Position numbers and translations under genes: made by a program. Below the pieces are notes generated by a model that was given only the letters and a program-made list of their open reading frames with translations, ran no database searches and was not told where the DNA came from. From Bacteroidales bacterium (lineage in GTDB: Bacteria; Bacteroidota; Bacteroidia; Bacteroidales; F082): 38,549 nucleotides of DNA. How positions within the stretch are numbered: the stretch's first letter is position 1; each line of letters starts with the position of its first letter. The stretch spans positions 1 through 38,549 of the forward strand of contig JANJXG010000006.1 in assembly GCA_024709145.1 (NCBI GenBank). The letters run 5' to 3'. This document shows, in pieces, positions 17,399-25,963 of the stretch.

Positions 17399-17997
17399 GT
17401 TACCTTGAAGCCTATTGTTGTTATGCAGAAGGAGAAGCTGGTCTCGATGAAGCTGGCAGGGGATGTTTGGCAGGTCCTGTGATGGCTGCTGCCGTGATAC
17501 TACCGGCTGATGCTGATCACCCGCTATTGAATGATTCAAAGAAACTCAACGAGTCGCAACGGATGATACTCCGCGGGTGGGTCAAGGCAAATGCTGTGGC
17601 ATGGGCTATAGGTGAGGCCTCTGCGGAAGAAATTGACCGGATCAATATTCTCAACGCTTCATTTCTGGCGATGCACAGAGCACTCGATAAACTCGGTACC
17701 GAGCCCCGGCTGCTGCTGGTGGATGGTAACCGATTCAAGGCATACAGGCAGCTTCCTCATCATTGTGTGGTGGGTGGCGACGGCCGGTACCGGTCTATTG
17801 CCGCGGCTTCGATCCTCGCCAAAACTGAACGCGATCTCTTCATGCAATCCTTGCATCCTGACTTTGAAGCCTATCATTGGGATCGCAACAAAGGCTACCC
17901 CACCATGAAGCATAAAAAAGCCATCGCTACACATGGTTATACTTGCTGGCACAGAAAAACCTTCAATGCTGCCATCCAGCATGAGCTTGATTTGTAA
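17395..17997 (+). CDS. rnhB: Ribonuclease HII
   Basis: 200 residues. It cleaves RNA in RNA-DNA hybrids and 5' of embedded ribonucleotides, using two metal ions. The RNase HII signature [14 protein letters not shown] gives D18 and E19, [10 protein letters not shown] follows, VDGNRF supplies D110, and [12 protein letters not shown] supplies D147, completing the DEDD set. Length is typical. The start overlaps the preceding stop, so translation is probably coupled to the membrane-protein gene. It is the last gene of the unit that begins at 13946; a separate promoter follows at 18023. Confidence 0.97.
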   Translation: MSYLEAYCCYAEGEAGLDEAGRGCLAGPVMAAAVILPADADHPLLNDSKKLNESQRMILRGWVKANAVAWAIGEASAEEIDRINILNASFLAMHRALDKLGTEPRLLLVDGNRFKAYRQLPHHCVVGGDGRYRSIAAASILAKTERDLFMQSLHPDFEAYHWDRNKGYPTMKHKKAIATHGYTCWHRKTFNAAIQHELDL

Positions 17998-18022
17998 GGT
18001 TTACCCTGCTTTTCGTCTAAAA

Positions 18023-18055
18023 TTTGATCTGTTCCGCGATAATTCCTTATTTTTG
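18023..18055 (+). promoter_or_regulatory. Promoter for the DUF3352-like gene
   Basis: TTTG (18023-18026), 21 bases, TATTTTTG (18048-18055): full match to the Bacteroidota TTTG-N19-21-TAnnTTTG form. Predicted leader about 45 bases to the ATG at 18108. Confidence 0.65.
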
Positions 18056-18107
18056 AACTTTGTAACAAATCAGGCCGGTCTAAACCGGTTTTTTGAATGT
18101 GTCAGCC

Positions 18108-20753
18108 ATGAAAAAAATCTACTGGATCATCTCGTTCCTGCTGTTGATTTCAGCTGCCATTTATTTTTGGCTCCTTGCCGACATCAGGATAAGACCTGTG
18201 TATGATGCTGTACCCCCTGAAACTGCCTTACTGATCGAATTACCTGAAACAGGCAAAGTGATTCATAAGCTGGTGAAGCAAACCAGCTTCATGCCTGCTT
18301 TGCTGGAGATTGATTTTTTCGGTGAATTGCAAGCCAATCTGCTAAGCTACGACAGCCTGATCGACGAAACCAAGGTGGCTTTCAGAGAGAAGCTGTCGGT
18401 CGCCCCCGGCATCCTGATGATGTTTGCAGATGGCGACCATTATGGCTTTGTGATGGTGATTCAAACCGGCAAAAGCTTGAAAATGTTTGAGGTGGCTGAT
18501 GGCGTAAACAGGGTTTACGGGAGCAGGGCCGGATTGATTACTCGTAAATACGGCAAATATAAAACAGCAACCATTGTTGATAAAACCAGGCAAAAACAGC
18601 TGAGTTACTGCATCACCGATGGATTGCTGATTGCAGGATACGATCGTAAAAGTTTCGAAATGGTTCTGCTTCAGCTTGATCAGGACAAAAGTCTGGCAAA
18701 TGATCCTGTTTTTTCACGAATGAAACAAACGGGCGGAAAACAAGCTGACGCCCTCGTTTATTTGAGACCTGCCGCGCTTTCGCATCTGTTCCGATCGTCC
18801 AGCTTCGAAGCTTATAAAACGGCCGGTAATGACCTGGCCAATGGAAGCGGCCAATGGCTTGCTTCTGATTTGCTGGTGAAGGAGAAAGAGCTCCTCTTCA
18901 ATGGCTTTATCTTCCCCGGAGAAAGTACTTACCTGAAGCAAATGAGTAGCCACGAACCCGGGGTAGCGAGAATATTCACTGCTTTGCCCTTCGATACCAG
19001 ACTTTTCTTGTTGTATAGCATGAGCAACCTGCCTTCTTATTTTGAAGGACTTACCGATTCTTTGTCGCTGGAAGCTTTGTCAGTTCATGCCGGTGTTGAC
19101 CTTAACCGTGGTTTTGCTCGGCAAATTGCTGATGAGATCGCCATCGGCTTCAGAGAGGGTGCCAAAGATGACAAAATTTTCCTGGCTGCCAAACTCAACG
19201 ACGCTCAGCTTGTTGCGGCTACATTGGGTGACCTGAGTCAGCCAATTCCGAACACTGAAGTGAAGGTAGTGAACGATCTGCTGGTTTCCACTCTGCCAAA
19301 GGTTGTTTTCGGAAGGTCTTTTGATGGATTCAGTCAATTGCACTGGGCTATTGAGGGCGATGTGCTTTATATGGCCAATAACCGTCAGAATGTGGAGCAG
19401 CTGCTCAGCCTAAGCCGAAAAGGCCGAACACTTTCCAATAATGAGAATTTCAAATCTTTTTCAAATCAGCTGAGTCAATCTTCCAACATCCTGTTATATG
19501 GTAACATACGCGGAGGTCTCGATCTCATCGCAAGTTTTGCTGATCCGCAGCTGGTGTATCAAATTAACCGGAACAGAAACAGTCTGGAGTCTTTTGAGGC
19601 TTTTGCAATGCAGCTCTCAGGAGCCGGTGAACTGGTTTATCAAAGCTTTGTGCTGAAATACAACCCCGATTATCAGGAGGAAGGAATGGAGTTGTGGCAA
19701 GCCCAGCTTGGAGCACCTGCCTCGGGTATCCCGGTTGCCATACCTGATCCTGTTAACGGTGGCTTTCAACTGACTGCTTTTGATGAATCTAATAGCTTGT
19801 ACTTTTTATCGCCTCAAGGTGAAATTTTGTGGAAAAAGAATATCACTGAACCGGTTATCAGCGAGATCATTCCACTTAAAAGAGGCAAAAGCAATGATTA
19901 CTGGCTGTTGTTCAACACCAGTGGCAGTATTTTTCTACTCGACCGCAAGGGTAACAACGCTCCCGGCTTTCCTGTCAGACTTAAGTCGCAGGCTACCAAC
20001 GCTGTCAGCCTCGGACGCCGGTCGAATGAACAGCGCATACTGGTTAGCTGTGCCGACAAATTAACATATAGCTTTGACCTCAACGGACGCGAAACAGCGG
20101 GATGGGACCGGCCACGCAGTGCCGATATCGTCAGCGGTAAAGTAGCCCAGCTTTCAGCCGGTAAACTGGATTATGTCGTGATTACAGACGATCAGGGTGA
20201 TTTGCGCATTACCGACAGCTTCGGTAAAACCAAAATCAGCCCTAAGACAGCAGTAAGTAAAGCGAAAAACGTTGCGGTTTATCTCAACCAAACGAACTCA
20301 AAAGGTGTACTGATTACAACCAACACAACAGGTAAGTTATTGTATATCAGTGGCACCGGAGCGCTATCAACAACTGACTTCGGGAATTTCTCGGCAGATC
20401 ACTTCTTTCTTTACGAAGATTTTGATGGCAATCGGTCTATGGACTTCATTTACCTCGATGGCAAAAAGCTTGTTGTTTTCGACCGGTTTAAGAAAGTGCT
20501 TTTTACCCACGAATTTCAGCATGAAATCACCATCCAACCCCGTTTTGTTTATACAGGTAAAGGTCAAAGAATGTTATGTGTTACCGATGACACAGGTGGC
20601 GAACTGTATTTGATCGACAGCAAAGGCCGCATGCTCATCAGCTCAAATCTCAAAGGCGACACTCCTTATGCTGTTGTGAATCTCTTTGGCAATAGCGACA
20701 TTTACCTTGTTGGTGGCAGCGGGAATAAATTGGTTTGCTACCAGGTTTATTAA
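18108..20753 (+). CDS. DUF3352-like membrane-anchored propeller protein
   Basis: 881 residues from the ATG at 18108 (a TTG at 18093 is possible but unlikely). One N-terminal transmembrane helix (KKIYWIISFLLLISAAIYFW) anchors a large periplasmic part. Residues about 35-540 resemble DUF3352 (PPETALLIELPETGKVIHKL, with later repeats around a second half beginning near LPFDTRLFLLYSMSNLPSYF). Residues about 560-881 carry PQQ-like propeller blades: LYFLSPQGEILWKKNI, IFLLDRKGNNAPGFPV, TYSFDLNGRETAGWD, LYLIDSKGRMLISS. I know no function for this combination. It has its own promoter and ends convergently with the PagL-like gene. Confidence 0.82.
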   Translation: MKKIYWIISFLLLISAAIYFWLLADIRIRPVYDAVPPETALLIELPETGKVIHKLVKQTSFMPALLEIDFFGELQANLLSYDSLIDETKVAFREKLSVAPGILMMFADGDHYGFVMVIQTGKSLKMFEVADGVNRVYGSRAGLITRKYGKYKTATIVDKTRQKQLSYCITDGLLIAGYDRKSFEMVLLQLDQDKSLANDPVFSRMKQTGGKQADALVYLRPAALSHLFRSSSFEAYKTAGNDLANGSGQWLASDLLVKEKELLFNGFIFPGESTYLKQMSSHEPGVARIFTALPFDTRLFLLYSMSNLPSYFEGLTDSLSLEALSVHAGVDLNRGFARQIADEIAIGFREGAKDDKIFLAAKLNDAQLVAATLGDLSQPIPNTEVKVVNDLLVSTLPKVVFGRSFDGFSQLHWAIEGDVLYMANNRQNVEQLLSLSRKGRTLSNNENFKSFSNQLSQSSNILLYGNIRGGLDLIASFADPQLVYQINRNRNSLESFEAFAMQLSGAGELVYQSFVLKYNPDYQEEGMELWQAQLGAPASGIPVAIPDPVNGGFQLTAFDESNSLYFLSPQGEILWKKNITEPVISEIIPLKRGKSNDYWLLFNTSGSIFLLDRKGNNAPGFPVRLKSQATNAVSLGRRSNEQRILVSCADKLTYSFDLNGRETAGWDRPRSADIVSGKVAQLSAGKLDYVVITDDQGDLRITDSFGKTKISPKTAVSKAKNVAVYLNQTNSKGVLITTNTTGKLLYISGTGALSTTDFGNFSADHFFLYEDFDGNRSMDFIYLDGKKLVVFDRFKKVLFTHEFQHEITIQPRFVYTGKGQRMLCVTDDTGGELYLIDSKGRMLISSNLKGDTPYAVVNLFGNSDIYLVGGSGNKLVCYQVY

Positions 20754-20781
20754 CGATTGAATTTTGGCTGAAATGTCGGAT

Positions 20782-21921
20782 TTAACTTTTTGGCCGGATA
20801 AAACGGTAACCAAGGTGAAATTCAAGAAACTCTGCAAGCATGAAATTAATGGCCCGCACATGGATGCCTGCTGAGATATGGTTTGTGATGTGGTATCTTA
20901 CGCCAAGCCTTTGGTAAAATTGGTTGAAATTACCATAGTTGTGATGAAGTACGTAATTTCCGATCCCACCCGTAAGCGATAGTTTTGACAGAGCAAATTC
21001 CATTTGCCAAAGGAGTCCGGTGCTAAGGTTTTTCCACCCTACCGGGCCGGGCGTGCCGTCGGCATGGGCCGTCATCCCCCACCAAAAGTTCAGGTCGATA
21101 CCCGGACCCGACTTAAAAGCATTGGTATGCTGTATGAGATAAACGGCCGACAGGCCTCCAACAGCAAAATAGTTTGTATCGAGCTCATGCTCCACAATCT
21201 GGTGATCACCATAGCCCAGCATGAGATAGAGTTCGTTGCTTCGTGGCAAGCGCCCTGCTTCGGGTGCCTCACGTGTTTCGGGTCGTCCATGCAGATGATA
21301 CCGCAATTCAATCACTGGTGAAACGAGGTTTAATCCCCTGTTCGGTCGCTCAAAACCTCCGTTGGAGAAATGCATGAATCCTACGCCGGCTGCAAGATCA
21401 AGTGATGGTGTCACAGGCCAGAATGCCTTCAGGCCGATGTCGAGGTGCACGGTCATCCCGCCTCCTACTGCAATGTTCAAGGGGTTGGTTACCGAATCAT
21501 ATTTGTGCCAGCCCCAGGCCGTGCCAAACTGAAACTCACTGTACAACTCAAGTTTTTTCATCCTTATGATGGGAACTCCAAGCACACCCCAGGCTGAATA
21601 GGGATTGCCAAGTTCTTTGCTGTGAAAAAGCATCCACGAGAATCCAATGCCATAATAGGGGATGTGATAAACTCTTTGCCACTCGCGGTAACCCGGATTT
21701 TGCCACAACATTTTCAGGCTTCCGGAATGCATGTTGCGGAGTGGCTTGCCTGCCAGATTTTCTCCTTCCACAAAGGGGTTTGTTGGAAGAATCTTTGCCG
21801 GAGTAAAAGCAAGCCCGATGGCAGGGAAGTCGCGGTTTTGCTGATTCTGCCCATGCATTTGCTCAGGCACTGATAACCGGAACAGAAAAACAAGAATGAA
21901 AACAAGTGAATACCAACGCAT
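20782..21921 (-). CDS. Acyloxyacyl hydrolase, PagL-like lipid A deacylase
   Basis: 379 residues with signal peptide (MRWYSLVFILVFLFRLSVPE) and strand-rich outer-membrane barrel sequence ending FLEFHLGYRF, an aromatic C-terminal beta-signal. The stretch GVGFMHFSNGGFERPNRGLN contains H184 and S186, the His-x-Ser of the PagL family, which removes the 3-O acyl chain of lipid A. The third catalytic residue (Glu in PagL) cannot be placed with confidence: the position about twelve residues after the Ser is Asn (N198), and the nearest Glu (E205) is farther away. At 379 residues it is about twice the length of proteobacterial PagL, which is usual for Bacteroidota members as far as I recall. Confidence 0.78.
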   Translation of the reverse strand: MRWYSLVFILVFLFRLSVPEQMHGQNQQNRDFPAIGLAFTPAKILPTNPFVEGENLAGKPLRNMHSGSLKMLWQNPGYREWQRVYHIPYYGIGFSWMLFHSKELGNPYSAWGVLGVPIIRMKKLELYSEFQFGTAWGWHKYDSVTNPLNIAVGGGMTVHLDIGLKAFWPVTPSLDLAAGVGFMHFSNGGFERPNRGLNLVSPVIELRYHLHGRPETREAPEAGRLPRSNELYLMLGYGDHQIVEHELDTNYFAVGGLSAVYLIQHTNAFKSGPGIDLNFWWGMTAHADGTPGPVGWKNLSTGLLWQMEFALSKLSLTGGIGNYVLHHNYGNFNQFYQRLGVRYHITNHISAGIHVRAINFMLAEFLEFHLGYRFIRPKS

Positions 21922-22006
21922 ATTCAGGTAGATGGTTTTGCAGTCTAAAACGCTGTTAAACCGCCTGATCGTATGGATTGATATAAAAAGATTGGTGAAT
22001 TGGTTT

Positions 22007-23155
22007 TCAACAGCCGATCAGTCGTGAAATCACAAGCCGCTGTATTTCTGAGGTGCCTTCACCAATCTGCAGCAACCTTTGATCACGGTAAAAACGCTCC
22101 ACATCGTATTCCTTCATAAGGCCATAGCCGCCATGAATCTGCACTGCTTCATCTGCTACTTCCCGTGCAATCTCAGAGCAATAGAGTTTCGACATGGCCG
22201 CCTCTTTGCCGTAAGGCCTTCCCTGGTCTTTCAACCAGCAGGCTTTGTATAGCAGGTTACGGGCCAATTCGATCTTCATCGCCATGTCGGCCAGTTTAAA
22301 GGCGATGGCCTGAAAGCTCGAGATGGGTTGTCCGAATTGCTTGCGTTCTTTGGCATAAGCCAACGACAGTTCATAGGCTCCCTGTGCTGCACCCAATCCC
22401 ATGGCTGCAATTGACAAGCGACCTGCATCGAGTGTGGTAAGCATGATTTTGGATCCCTGTCCGACAGAACCCAGAAGATTTTCTTTCGGAACCCTGACAT
22501 CATCAAAAAAAAGTTCGGAAGTATCTGATGCCCGCCACATCATTTTGCCATGCATTGGCACACGTCTGAATCCTGCTGTTTCACTTTCAACAATGATGGT
22601 GTTAAACTGTTTTTTACCATGCTCATCCTCAAAAATGGCTTGAACAGTGCATCCTTTGCTGATTTCGGAGGCGCCATTGGTAATAAATATCTTTGACCCG
22701 TTAATCACCCATTCATCATTTACGAGCACTGCTGTTGTTTTAGAACCCCTTGAATCGCTTCCGGCATTGGGTTCGGTGAGTCCGAAACTCCAAAGGGCTT
22801 CTCCAGTACATAGCTGAGGAAGATATTTCTTCTTTTGTTCCGGGGTACCAAATTGATATAAAGGCCCAATGCCCAGCGAATTATGTGCTGCCAATGTTGC
22901 AGCCTGCGAGCCATCAACGCGTGCCAGTTCTTCCACAGCGATGATGTAGGAAAGGGTATCAGTGCCCTGTCCGCCGTATTCTTCCGGAATGTACATTCCA
23001 AAAAGCCCCAGATCTCCCATACGTTTAGTTAATTCGTATGAGAAGACCTCTTTTTCATCCAACTCACGGGCAACGGGCTTAATTTCGCGCTCAGCGAATT
23101 CCCGTACCATGTTTCTGACCATATTGTGCTCTTCCGAAAGGTCGAAATTCATCAT
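22007..23155 (-). CDS. Acyl-CoA dehydrogenase (short/branched-chain type)
   Basis: 382 residues with the FAD-binding acyl-CoA dehydrogenase layout: helical N-terminus, middle beta domain (FGLTEPNAGSDSRGSKT, VINGSKIFITN), helical C-terminus. The catalytic base appears to be E366 in QIGEGTSEIQRL, the position used by short-, medium- and SBCAD-type enzymes. Isovaleryl-CoA dehydrogenase instead uses a Glu in an LDLER segment; here that segment is LDAGR (242-246), with Gly at the position. It is the last gene of the mccB operon, 14 bases after mccA, so its role should be leucine/branched-chain acyl-CoA oxidation. The electron acceptor is presumably ETF. The second ATG at 23152 is an equally good start. 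Confidence 0.93.
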   Translation of the reverse strand: MMNFDLSEEHNMVRNMVREFAEREIKPVARELDEKEVFSYELTKRMGDLGLFGMYIPEEYGGQGTDTLSYIIAVEELARVDGSQAATLAAHNSLGIGPLYQFGTPEQKKKYLPQLCTGEALWSFGLTEPNAGSDSRGSKTTAVLVNDEWVINGSKIFITNGASEISKGCTVQAIFEDEHGKKQFNTIIVESETAGFRRVPMHGKMMWRASDTSELFFDDVRVPKENLLGSVGQGSKIMLTTLDAGRLSIAAMGLGAAQGAYELSLAYAKERKQFGQPISSFQAIAFKLADMAMKIELARNLLYKACWLKDQGRPYGKEAAMSKLYCSEIAREVADEAVQIHGGYGLMKEYDVERFYRDQRLLQIGEGTSEIQRLVISRLIGC

Positions 23156-23169
23156 GATAGTTAGTTTAA

Positions 23170-25161
23170 TTATTCCTCAATGTCTTTTAAATGAACGAGT
23201 TGTGTCTTGGTATCAACCATATCGCCTTCTTTTACATTCACCAGATCAACAATGGCCGGGGAAGGCGCAACCAGGTTGTTTTCCATTTTCATCGCTTCAA
23301 CAACCAACAATACCGTTCCTCGTTCGACCTTCATGCCTGTTTTTACATGCACTTTAATCACTTTTCCCGGCATTGGAGCAAATAGGCTGCCCTGGTTTGC
23401 CGACTCCTGCTGCTGTCCGTGATCGGCTAAAAAACCCAGCTGATCAGCGCGATTTACTTCGAACTGATGAAGGCACTGCTGCACCGTTGTATCTCCGTTT
23501 TCTGTGTTTGAAACAAATGCAAAAGCAGCTTGTTCATTCAGTACAAAAGTGAGACGTCCTTTATCTTCGCGAATTATCGTTGCTTCAAAGGGCATTCCAT
23601 CGAGGGTGTAGCTTAGGTGTGAATGCTTTATTTCATTGATAACAACCTGATGCTGAATGGAATCACATCCTATTTCAAACTGCATATCTTGTCGCCAGTA
23701 GCCGATATGATGCCATACTGAGTCAGGTCGGTTTAAATCACGACAAAGGATGTTTTTTAGAAGTGCTGCTGCAAAAACCGCACTTTTATCAGTTTTTTCT
23801 CTTTCATATTCAAGGCTTTGCAATATTAAATCTGCAGTTTGATCACAAAAAGTAGTGCTGATTGCATTTTTGATGAACAATTCGTGCTCCAGTATTCCTT
23901 TCAAAAAAGGCAGGTTCGTTTTGATACCGTGAATAGCATAATTTTTCAAGGCATTAACTGCCAAAGCCAGGGTTTCTTTCCTTGTAGACCCGCTGGCAAT
24001 CAACTTGGCGATCATGGGATCGTAGGAAGCGCTGATGTCCGAAGGACCTGTCACACTGCTGTCGATACGCAATCCGTTCATGACTGGCTCATCGTAATAT
24101 TGGATTTTTCCGGGTGAAGGTAGAAAATTCTTCCCTGGATCCTCGGCATAAATTCTGCATTCCAGGGCATGACCTGTTTGCTTGATCTCCTCCTGAGTGA
24201 AAGGCAAAGCTTTGCCTTCGGCAATGAGCAACTGCTGTTCAACCAGATCAATACCGGTAACAATTTCTGTTACAGGATGCTCAACCTGGATTCGTGTGTT
24301 CATTTCAAGAAAATAATAGTGCAGCTTGCTGTCGACGAGAAACTCAATAGTACCGGCATTTTTATAACCAATACCTTTACAAAGTCTAACAGCAGCTTCA
24401 CCCATCTCATGCCGCACTTCCTGACTAAGACTTGGTGAAGGTGATTCTTCAATTATTTTCTGATACCTGCGCTGGATCGAACATTCACGTTCGAAGAGGT
24501 GAACAACGTGACCATGATGGTCAGCCAGCACCTGTATTTCAATGTGTCGTGGGTTCTCGATAAACGTTTCGAGGTAAACTGTTTCATCACCGAAATAGTT
24601 CAGGGCTTCGCGGGCTGTTGTTTCGAGTGCGTTTTTCAATTCTGCAGCAGCCCTGACGATCCGCATACCCTTGCCTCCTCCGCCTGCTGCAGCTTTAACA
24701 AGTAACGGAAACGAAAGTGCGGATGCCTGACTAAGAAGCGAGGCCGGGTCACCGGTGATCCCAGAAGTGACAGGTAGTCCAAATGAACTGGCAGTTTCCC
24801 GGGCCGCGACTTTATGGCCCATTAAGCGGATGTTTTGGGCATCAGGTCCAACAAAAATCAAACCTGCGTTGGCACAAGCCTCTGCAAAGAGTGGGTTTTC
24901 CGACAGGAATCCATATCCAGGATGAATGGCCTGTGCTCCGCTTCGGATTGACGTACTGATCAGCTTTTCGATATTCAGATAGGTATCTTTCAATGTCCCG
25001 GTGCCCAGCGAATAAGCTTCGTCAGCCATTGCCACATGGGCGCTGTGTTTGTCATTTTCTGCGTAAACAGCCACCGACTGTATGTTGAGCCGCCTGAGAC
25101 TTCGCATCACCCGCAAGGCAATTTCGCCTCTGTTGGCGATAAGCAGTTTGTTAATTTTCAT
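23170..25161 (-). CDS. mccA: Biotin carboxylase/BCCP alpha subunit of 3-methylcrotonyl-CoA carboxylase type
   Basis: 663 residues. The N-terminal half is biotin carboxylase: KLLIANRGEIALRVMRSLRR, the ATP-binding AAAGGGGKGMRIV, ECSIQRRYQKIIEESPSP, and EMNTRIQVEHPVTE. A linker leads to a C-terminal biotinyl domain (residues about 590-663) with the biotin site EAMKMEN, lysine 625. Such alpha subunits serve methylcrotonyl-, propionyl- or acetyl-CoA carboxylases. The partner mccB and the enoyl-CoA hydratase in the same operon favour methylcrotonyl-CoA. Its start overlaps the end of the hydratase gene by 11 bases (25151-25161), indicating coupled translation. Confidence 0.93.
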   Translation of the reverse strand: MKINKLLIANRGEIALRVMRSLRRLNIQSVAVYAENDKHSAHVAMADEAYSLGTGTLKDTYLNIEKLISTSIRSGAQAIHPGYGFLSENPLFAEACANAGLIFVGPDAQNIRLMGHKVAARETASSFGLPVTSGITGDPASLLSQASALSFPLLVKAAAGGGGKGMRIVRAAAELKNALETTAREALNYFGDETVYLETFIENPRHIEIQVLADHHGHVVHLFERECSIQRRYQKIIEESPSPSLSQEVRHEMGEAAVRLCKGIGYKNAGTIEFLVDSKLHYYFLEMNTRIQVEHPVTEIVTGIDLVEQQLLIAEGKALPFTQEEIKQTGHALECRIYAEDPGKNFLPSPGKIQYYDEPVMNGLRIDSSVTGPSDISASYDPMIAKLIASGSTRKETLALAVNALKNYAIHGIKTNLPFLKGILEHELFIKNAISTTFCDQTADLILQSLEYEREKTDKSAVFAAALLKNILCRDLNRPDSVWHHIGYWRQDMQFEIGCDSIQHQVVINEIKHSHLSYTLDGMPFEATIIREDKGRLTFVLNEQAAFAFVSNTENGDTTVQQCLHQFEVNRADQLGFLADHGQQQESANQGSLFAPMPGKVIKVHVKTGMKVERGTVLLVVEAMKMENNLVAPSPAIVDLVNVKEGDMVDTKTQLVHLKDIEE

Positions 25162-25960
25162 CTTTTAACTGTTTAAACCAGTTTGGTTTGCGTTTTTCAA
25201 AAAATGCCTTGATGCCCTCCTGTCCTTCTTCAGATGCCCTCCGTTCCGCAATCCTGGAAGCCGTATCCGACAACAGTTCCCTGGTCGATCCTGAATGGCT
25301 TGTCACATCACTGATCAGTTTTTTACATTCAGCCAATGCCCCTGAAGCACCTGCCAGCAGGTGATTCAAATAGGTTGTTAGTGTTTCTTCCAGCTTTCCA
25401 TCAGCAGCAACAACATTTACGAGTTTGTAATTCAAAGCCTCGCTCACATCAAAGGGGCGGCCGGTGAGCATCAGCTCGCGGGCAACAGCCTCACCGCAGC
25501 GCCTGATCACATAGGGCGAGATGGTTGCAGGTGTGATACCAAGTCTGACCTCCGAAAATGCAAAACGGGCGCCCTGTGCTGCGATCACCAGGTCAGCGGC
25601 AGCGGCAAGTCCGTTGGCTCCGCCCATAACGGCTCCGTGCAACAGGGCAACCACCGGTTTGGGACAATGATAAATTGTATCGAACAGACGGGCAAGTTTT
25701 AGTGCGTCCTGGTAATTTTCAACTTTGCCATATCCGGCAATCTCGCGCATATAATGCAGATCAGCGCCTGCACAAAAAGAAGGACCATTTCCCCTGAGTA
25801 CGATTACCCTGATTTCAGGGGCAGTTCCAAGCCGGTCAAAGGTTGACTGCAACGCATCGATCAGCAGGGTGTTCAAGGCATTGTGTTTATCAGGGCGGTT
25901 GAGACATACATGGGCCACAGCGCCTGAAACAGTGACAAGGATTGTTTGTTCTTGTTCCAT
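25151..25960 (-). CDS. Enoyl-CoA hydratase/isomerase, methylglutaconyl-CoA hydratase type
   Basis: 269 residues of the crotonase family. The oxyanion-hole strands are visible as GNGPSFCAGADLHYMRE and HGAVMGGANGLAAAADLVIA; the catalytic Glu region is ARFAFSEVRLGITP. By position between mccB and mccA it likely hydrates 3-methylglutaconyl-CoA to HMG-CoA in leucine breakdown (LiuC/AUH role). The crotonase fold alone does not fix the substrate. It starts 3 bases after the mccB stop. No HMG-CoA lyase gene is seen nearby. Confidence 0.87.
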   Translation of the reverse strand: MEQEQTILVTVSGAVAHVCLNRPDKHNALNTLLIDALQSTFDRLGTAPEIRVIVLRGNGPSFCAGADLHYMREIAGYGKVENYQDALKLARLFDTIYHCPKPVVALLHGAVMGGANGLAAAADLVIAAQGARFAFSEVRLGITPATISPYVIRRCGEAVARELMLTGRPFDVSEALNYKLVNVVAADGKLEETLTTYLNHLLAGASGALAECKKLISDVTSHSGSTRELLSDTASRIAERRASEEGQEGIKAFFEKRKPNWFKQLKDEN

Positions 25961-25963
25961 GTT

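Noticed and set aside
17933-18205. A 90-codon plus-strand frame spanning the rnhB end
   Set aside because: It overlaps rnhB and the promoter and start of the DUF3352-like gene; no domain is seen.
22007-23155. Naming the acyl-CoA dehydrogenase isovaleryl-CoA dehydrogenase (liuA/ivd)
   Set aside because: The IVD catalytic segment LDLER is LDAGR here and the base is at the E366 position as in SCAD/SBCAD enzymes, so the name would go beyond the sequence evidence.
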